DNA of 64,000 bases from JBBDMC01 sp963775235 (GTDB lineage Bacteria; Pseudomonadota; Alphaproteobacteria; Rhizobiales; Kaistiaceae): the NCBI GenBank assembly GCA_963775235.1, contig CAVZHY010000007.1, positions 248,001 through 312,000 of the forward strand. Reading direction: 5' to 3'. Position numbers and translations under genes: made by a program. Shown one piece after another: positions 63,891 to 64,000 of the stretch. Positions within the stretch are counted from its first letter, which is position 1, and each line of letters opens with the position of its first letter. The notes under the pieces are model-generated. The model ran no database searches. It was not told the origin of the DNA and saw only the letters and a program-made list of their open reading frames with translations.

Positions 63891-64000
63891 ATGGGGCGGT
63901 TGTTGCTCCAGCGCGCGCGTCAAACGGTCGTCATGATCCTGCTGGCATCGGTGGTCGTGTTCCTGATGCTTCGCTTGATTCCTGGAAACCCGGCGGCTCT
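63891..64000 (+). CDS. DppB-type ABC permease, N-terminal fragment at the window edge
   Basis: ATG at 63891 reads MGRLLLQRARQTVVMILLAS then VVVFLMLRLIPGNPAA, the first membrane helix and LIPGNP motif of DppB permeases. It runs off the right edge. It follows the tandem binding-protein genes and should belong to the same importer. Confidence 0.88.
   Translation, partial: MGRLLLQRARQTVVMILLASVVVFLMLRLIPGNPAA

Overview
The window comes from a GC-rich, gene-dense bacterial chromosome. Family content points to an alphaproteobacterium, probably Hyphomicrobiales or a relative: a PQQ operon, kdpFABCDE followed by a PtsN-like gene, several peptide/opine-type ABC transporters, FAH-fold hydrolases and Tat-exported binding proteins. 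No rRNA, tRNA or CRISPR array was recognised. Many well-conserved genes carry single-base frame changes, at least a dozen in all. These look more like uncorrected sequence errors than gene decay, so several entries give the whole gene span with the break noted.

Layout. 1-7 kb: the tail of a Fic protein, an aldo/keto reductase-RidA fusion (minus), an SsuABC/TauABC-type importer split over two divergent units, an alpha/beta hydrolase and an MBL-fold hydrolase. 7.2-7.9 kb: IS481- and IS3-type remnants. 8.3-16.9 kb (minus): a complete potassium-uptake operon, read as small membrane peptide, kdpF, kdpA, kdpB, kdpC, kdpD, kdpE, EIIA(Ntr). 17.5-21.5 kb (minus): a four-gene cluster of DegT aminotransferase, GT2 glycosyltransferase, ATP-grasp ligase and hexapeptide acyltransferase.

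22.1-29.9 kb (plus) is the most interesting part. A LysR regulator and a promoter region with an 18/21 direct repeat precede a PQQ operon whose pqqA encodes two 22-residue precursor cores in one peptide, each keeping the Glu and Tyr that are crosslinked into PQQ. After pqqB, pqqC, pqqD and pqqE come a proline-iminopeptidase-like hydrolase and a stand-alone TldD-type metalloprotease, both in overlapping or near-overlapping frames, and then a RidA-like gene. No PqqF/PqqG-type M16 protease is present, so these two peptidases are candidates for releasing the crosslinked Glu-Tyr from the tandem precursor.

29.9-53.7 kb holds two divergent catabolic units meeting near 39.7 kb. The minus unit has two FAH-family hydrolases, an oligopeptide-type ABC importer, an alpha/beta hydrolase lacking the usual serine nucleophile, and a flavoprotein. 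The plus unit has a glyoxalase-like protein, a zinc/quinone-type oxidoreductase, a GntR regulator with a clear palindromic operator, a class V aminotransferase, a second oligopeptide-type importer, a dienelactone-hydrolase-like enzyme, an acyl-CoA ligase, a hotdog thioesterase and a second flavoprotein. Together they suggest uptake and CoA-dependent breakdown of an amino- or amide-containing organic compound that I cannot identify.

53.8-64 kb: a DUF1344 exported protein with a strong hairpin; a minus-strand set of 3-hydroxyisobutyrate-dehydrogenase-like enzyme, enolase-superfamily enzyme, amidohydrolase, Rieske protein and NHL propeller; then a plus-strand sulfatase, two tandem near-identical binding proteins and the start of a DppB-type permease that runs off the window.
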